Source of the DNA: Clostridia bacterium
GTDB lineage: Bacteria; Bacillota; Clostridia; Oscillospirales; Acutalibacteraceae
Direction: 5' to 3'
Assembly (NCBI GenBank): GCA_017519685.1
Contig: JAFWRV010000054.1
Location: forward strand, 1 to 7,461
Length of the DNA: 7,461 nucleotides
Below are positions 4,671 to 7,461 of the stretch, piece after piece. A program made the position numbers and the translations under genes. The notes beneath the pieces were generated by a model that ran no database searches, was not told the DNA's origin, and was given only the letters and a program-made list of their open reading frames with translations. Numbering within the stretch: position 1 is the stretch's first letter; each line of letters opens with the position of its first letter.

Positions 4671-6728
4671 ATGGATAAGAAACTTGAACCGTTATTCACC
4701 CCCTGGAAAATCGGTAACTGTGAAATCAAGAACAGAATAGTTCTGACAAGTATGGGCGGAACGGATCTGTTCGGATGGATGGAAAAGAACCATTTTGACA
4801 AGGACGGCGCAAAGTTCATTATGAATGTCGCGAAGAACAACTGCGGTCTTGTCCTGCCCGGATGCCAGCCGGTTTACAATCCCATGCTCGGTCAGTGGCT
4901 TGAAAACAACAAAAAAATGTATAAGGACCTTGCCGCGTGGATGCCCGAGTTTCATAAGACCGGCGCAAAGCTTTTTGTTCAGCTGACTGCCGGCTTCGGC
5001 CGCTCATTCACTGTCAGCAGCATGATGGAAATGCTTTATAACACTCCGGTTTTAAATGTTCTCAGCAAACCCTTTATGAATCTTGATAAAATCACCGCTT
5101 CGGCAAGCCCCTCGCCCAACCGCTGGTCCGACAGACTTCCTTCAAGAGAAATCACACAGAAGGAAATCGAAAGATTTGTCGAGTCATTCGCGAAATGCTC
5201 CAAGATGCTCAAGGACGCCGGCGTTGACGGTGTTGAGGTTCACGCCGTTCACGAAGGTTATCTGCTTGACCAGTTTACTCTCAAGTATGTCAACAAGAGG
5301 ACCGACAAATACGGCGGCTCTCTTGAAAACAGATACCGTTTCGCGACGGATATAGTCAAAGCGATCAAAAAAGAATGCGGAAACGATTTCCCCGTTTCGC
5401 TCAGATACAGCGTTGTTTCCAAGACGAAGGGTATGCGTCAGGGCGCACTTCCCGGAGAGGACTTTGTCGAAGTCGGCAGAGATATGGCGGAATCCGAGCA
5501 GGCGGTAAAGCTCCTTCAGGATGCCGGTTACGATATGCTCAACTGCGACAACGGAACATACGACGCCTGGTACTGGTGCCATCCTCCCGTATATATGCCC
5601 GAAAACTGCAACCTTGCAGATGTTGAACACATCAAGCAGTTCTGCGATATTCCCGTTGTCTGCGCGGGCAGACTCGATCCGAGAGTCGCGGCACAGTCAA
5701 TTGCCGCAGGCAAGCTCGACGGCGCCGGCTTTGCCAGACCGTTCCTCGCCGACCAGGAATGGGTCACAAAACTGATGAACGAAAAAGAGGAAGACATCCG
5801 TCCCTGCATACTCTGCCACAACGGATGCTTCAATATGTGCCATTATAAAGGCGTACCCAACGACCAGGAGCTTTCCGACAGTCTTCACCTTGCACGCTGC
5901 GCCGTAAACGCGGAAACAATGCAGTGGAAGAAGCATAAAATCGTTAAAGCGAAAGTCCCCAAGACAGTTCACATTGTCGGCGGCGGAATCGGCGGTATGG
6001 AAGCGGCGAGAGTGCTCAAGCTCCGCGGACACAATCCGGTAATTCACGAAAAGAGCGATATTCTCGGCGGAACATTCATCCCCGCCTCCGCGGAAAGCTA
6101 CAAGGGTAAACTCCGTGAACTGCTTGAATGGTACAGACTTCAGATGACGAAAATGAATATTGAAGTTCATCTTAACGATGAAATCAAGGATCTTTCTTCA
6201 TTCGGCGGCTCGCCCGTCATTATAGCTACCGGCTCGGTTCCGAGAATTCTCAAGAGAGTACCGGGACACGAGAAAATGGTTGAAGCCTGCGAATACCTCA
6301 ACAAAACGAAGCCGGTCGGTGAAACGGTTGCCGTTATCGGCGGCGGTCTTACCGGAAGCGAAATCGCCTATGAACTCGCGCTTCAGGGCAAAAAGCCGAT
6401 AATAATTGAAATGAAAGACGACCTTGTAAGTCAGAAAGGCGTATGCCTCGCGAACTCCTCATATCTCAGAGAATGGTTTGCTCTCAACAAGGTTCCCGTA
6501 TTTCTTGAAACTACTCTCAAGGAAGTCAGAGACGGCTCAATCATCTGCATCGGAAAAGACGATAAAGAGATTGAAATCAGCTGTGACAGCGTTATAAGCT
6601 GCGCCGGTTACATTCCCGCTCCTCTTACAGAGGGCTCAAAGAATGTTTACCTGGTCAGTGACTGCCTTTCAATCGGAAACCTCAGGTCGGTCATCTGGCG
6701 CGCCTATGAGGTTGCAATGAAAATTTAA
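4671..6728 (+). CDS. NADH:flavin oxidoreductase of the 2,4-dienoyl-CoA reductase / BaiCD-FldZ type (FMN, 4Fe-4S, FAD)
   Basis: This 685-residue cytoplasmic ene-reductase should reduce an activated C=C bond, passing electrons from NAD(P)H through FAD, a 4Fe-4S cluster and FMN. Seen: an N-terminal old-yellow-enzyme TIM barrel (about 5-370), starting LFTPWKIGNCEIKNRIV. It contains VEVHAVHEGYLLDQF (188-202) with the putative proton-donor Tyr197, then YGGSLENRYRF (214-224). Cluster cysteines follow at 379, 382 and 386 (CILCHNGC) and at 410 (RCAVN), with an extra Cys390. The C-terminal half has two dinucleotide folds: VGGGIGGMEAA (436-446) for FAD and VIGGGLTGSEIA (555-566) for NAD(P)H. Glu580 at the end of that second strand hints at NADH preference. 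A methionine-rich hydrophobic segment (about 113-138) appears longer than in E. coli FadH. HEGYLL and GTYDAWYWCHPP recall clostridial bile-acid and cinnamate reductases, but the substrate is not predictable. AAGGAAGAG precedes the ATG. It is the last gene of the cluster, ending just before a strong hairpin. Confidence 0.93.
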   Translation: MDKKLEPLFTPWKIGNCEIKNRIVLTSMGGTDLFGWMEKNHFDKDGAKFIMNVAKNNCGLVLPGCQPVYNPMLGQWLENNKKMYKDLAAWMPEFHKTGAKLFVQLTAGFGRSFTVSSMMEMLYNTPVLNVLSKPFMNLDKITASASPSPNRWSDRLPSREITQKEIERFVESFAKCSKMLKDAGVDGVEVHAVHEGYLLDQFTLKYVNKRTDKYGGSLENRYRFATDIVKAIKKECGNDFPVSLRYSVVSKTKGMRQGALPGEDFVEVGRDMAESEQAVKLLQDAGYDMLNCDNGTYDAWYWCHPPVYMPENCNLADVEHIKQFCDIPVVCAGRLDPRVAAQSIAAGKLDGAGFARPFLADQEWVTKLMNEKEEDIRPCILCHNGCFNMCHYKGVPNDQELSDSLHLARCAVNAETMQWKKHKIVKAKVPKTVHIVGGGIGGMEAARVLKLRGHNPVIHEKSDILGGTFIPASAESYKGKLRELLEWYRLQMTKMNIEVHLNDEIKDLSSFGGSPVIIATGSVPRILKRVPGHEKMVEACEYLNKTKPVGETVAVIGGGLTGSEIAYELALQGKKPIIIEMKDDLVSQKGVCLANSSYLREWFALNKVPVFLETTLKEVRDGSIICIGKDDKEIEISCDSVISCAGYIPAPLTEGSKNVYLVSDCLSIGNLRSVIWRAYEVAMKI

Positions 6729-6743
6729 GTAAATAAAAAATTT

Positions 6744-6773
6744 AAGCCGTCCGGATATATCCGGACGGCTTAT
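6744..6773. terminator. bidirectional intrinsic terminator between convergent genes
   Basis: A perfect 30-nt inverted repeat forms a 13-bp GC-rich stem with a TATA loop, 15 bp after the reductase stop and 10 bp after the stop of the convergent minus-strand gene. On the minus strand it is followed by an almost pure A/T tract with a run of six T, so it is a strong intrinsic terminator in that direction. On the plus strand the tail (TTATCTGTTTATACTTATTT) is T-rich but interrupted, so termination there is probably weaker. Confidence 0.88.
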
Positions 6774-6783
6774 CTGTTTATAC

Positions 6784-7461
6784 TTATTTAACTTCAACGT
6801 TAACTGTTTTTGCTTCGGTCCACTCTACTCCGCGGGTGTCGATTCTGAATTCATTGTTCTGCGCAGGAGCGGCAAACTTGTAGCCGATTGTCCAGGTTCT
6901 CAGACCTGTTGTTGCATCGTCGGTAAATGAAACGTTACTCTTTGATGTGGTCTGGAATGTTGACGCTTTCGTCTTTACTGTCGCGGCATCGGTGTAGGTG
7001 ACGCGGACTTTATTGCAGTCAATTGTGGTGACGATTGTTATATCGCCTCTTGCGCCTTTGCCGATTTCGGTGAAATCACAGTTTGCGCTGACAAGCGAGT
7101 AAGGCTCGTATTCATCCGATTTCGGCGAGATTGACTGCTCTGTCTTGCCGACTGTGATTTCCTGCGAATAAGGACTGTCAACCCAGACTGACGAATTCTT
7201 AACCTTGTATGTCACGCTCCAGGTCTGTTTAACTGTTTCATCAACGCCGCTGAAATTGAATGTCATCGGGACTGTCCAGGTTCTTTCACCGTTATTATCG
7301 CTTACGGTTACTCCTTCCGTCGCGTTCATATAATTCGCCGCTTTGAAATAGACCGATGAATTGAATGTGTTTCCCGATGATGTGGTATATGTTCCGTTGA
7401 ATCTGAGCCATTCAACTGCGTCGGTAGTCTTAATGGTCCATACGCCCTGATTTCCTCTTAC
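6784..7461 (-). CDS. C-terminal part of a probable extracellular repeat protein (cut by right edge)
   Basis: I do not recognise this protein. The frame is open from the TAA at 6784-6786 to the right edge (225 visible residues). The ATG at 7329 is internal: no stop separates it from the edge, it has no clear ribosome site, and it falls in the middle of a repeat. The visible chain is rich in Thr, Ser, Val and Asn, with alternating hydrophobic residues typical of beta-sandwich (Ig-like) surface domains. Two diverged repeats are seen at residues 6-104 and 139-224, sharing a (T/V)WTIxTT-like start, a GxRTWT(V/I) strand followed by an F-containing strand, and a VxWxxA/S...(I/V)xV end. A 34-residue Ser/Pro/acidic linker joins them. 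Cys128 and Cys149 are the only cysteines. There is no LPXTG motif or membrane anchor at the C-terminus, which ends with the second repeat, so attachment, if any, lies in the unseen N-terminal part. The gene is convergent with the proS cluster and ends at the shared terminator. Confidence 0.75.
   Translation of the reverse strand, partial: VRGNQGVWTIKTTDAVEWLRFNGTYTTSSGNTFNSSVYFKAANYMNATEGVTVSDNNGERTWTVPMTFNFSGVDETVKQTWSVTYKVKNSSVWVDSPYSQEITVGKTEQSISPKSDEYEPYSLVSANCDFTEIGKGARGDITIVTTIDCNKVRVTYTDAATVKTKASTFQTTSKSNVSFTDDATTGLRTWTIGYKFAAPAQNNEFRIDTRGVEWTEAKTVNVEVK
6790..7047 (-). repeat. beta-rich protein repeat, unit B
   Basis: Residues 139-224 of the visible protein. Opening ITIVTTIDCNKVRV, central GLRTWTIGYKF and closing VEWTEAKTVNVEV match unit A in order and spacing. 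It forms the very C-terminus of the protein, ending one residue before the stop. Confidence 0.55.
7150..7446 (-). repeat. beta-rich protein repeat, unit A
   Basis: Residues 6-104 of the visible protein. It aligns with unit B through the opening VWTIKTT, the central GERTWTV, and the closing VWVDSPYSQEITV. It is about 13 residues longer than unit B, mainly in the loops. Similarity is at protein level; no clear DNA-level repeat is evident. Confidence 0.55.

Noticed and set aside
5184..6170. Two minus-strand open frames of about 150 codons inside the reductase gene, and shorter plus-strand frames there
   Set aside because: All overlap coding sequence whose motifs run without a break in the plus frame. 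The products show no family pattern or ribosome sites.
4671..6728. Reductase as the gut bilirubin reductase (BilR)
   Set aside because: As I recall, BilR-type enzymes have an Asp-Arg pair in place of the dienoyl-CoA reductase tyrosine. Here Tyr197 is kept in HEGYLL, so I did not make this call, although phylogeny would be the proper test.
6744..6773. Palindrome as a regulator operator or mobile-element end
   Set aside because: Its position between two convergent stop codons and the adjacent T tract explain it as a terminator. No second copy is seen in the window.
1..7461. Defence system, CRISPR array, prophage or insertion sequence
   Set aside because: No array-like DNA repeats, transposase, integrase, recombinase or phage motifs were seen in any supported reading frame.

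Overview
The window looks like chromosomal DNA of a low-to-mid GC, anaerobic Bacillota, most likely a gut or rumen clostridial lineage (Oscillospiraceae/Lachnospiraceae-like). The signs are strong GGAGG-type ribosome sites, near-consensus sigma-A promoters in an AT-rich spacer, a 4Fe-4S old-yellow-enzyme reductase of the kind found in gut Clostridia, and a secreted Gram-positive lipase. The taxonomic placement is inference. No rRNA, tRNA, CRISPR array, insertion sequence or phage gene is visible.

Left part (1-1454, minus strand): a tight three-gene operon read leftwards. It encodes thymidylate kinase (tmk), a DJ-1/PfpI-family protein, and the N-terminal 78 residues of 5-formyltetrahydrofolate cyclo-ligase, which runs off the left edge. 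The first gap is 15 bp and the second junction is a 4-bp ATGA overlap, so all three are probably co-transcribed. Two of the three act in dTTP supply and one-carbon folate metabolism.

Spacer (1455-1622): an AT-rich 168-bp divergent promoter region. It holds a good promoter on each strand: an extended -10 (TGTTATAAT) for tmk and TTGACA-N17-TAAAAT for proS.

Centre and right (1623-6728, plus strand): three closely spaced genes. They encode prolyl-tRNA synthetase with its editing domain, a secreted lipase of the family I.5 (staphylococcal/Geobacillus) type, and a 685-residue FMN/4Fe-4S/FAD ene-reductase related to 2,4-dienoyl-CoA reductase and the BaiCD/BaiH/FldZ enzymes. Gaps are 15 bp and 12 bp with no terminator between them. 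A housekeeping gene therefore appears to share a transcript with two genes for lipid or other hydrophobic substrates. This pairing is the most interesting feature of the window.

Right edge (6744-7461): a perfect 30-nt inverted repeat serves as a shared terminator between the plus-strand operon and a convergent minus-strand gene. That gene is cut by the right edge. Its visible 225 residues form the C-terminal end of a probable extracellular protein with two diverged tandem beta-rich repeats. I found no convincing evidence of a wholly new system. The most open questions are the substrates of the lipase and of the ene-reductase.
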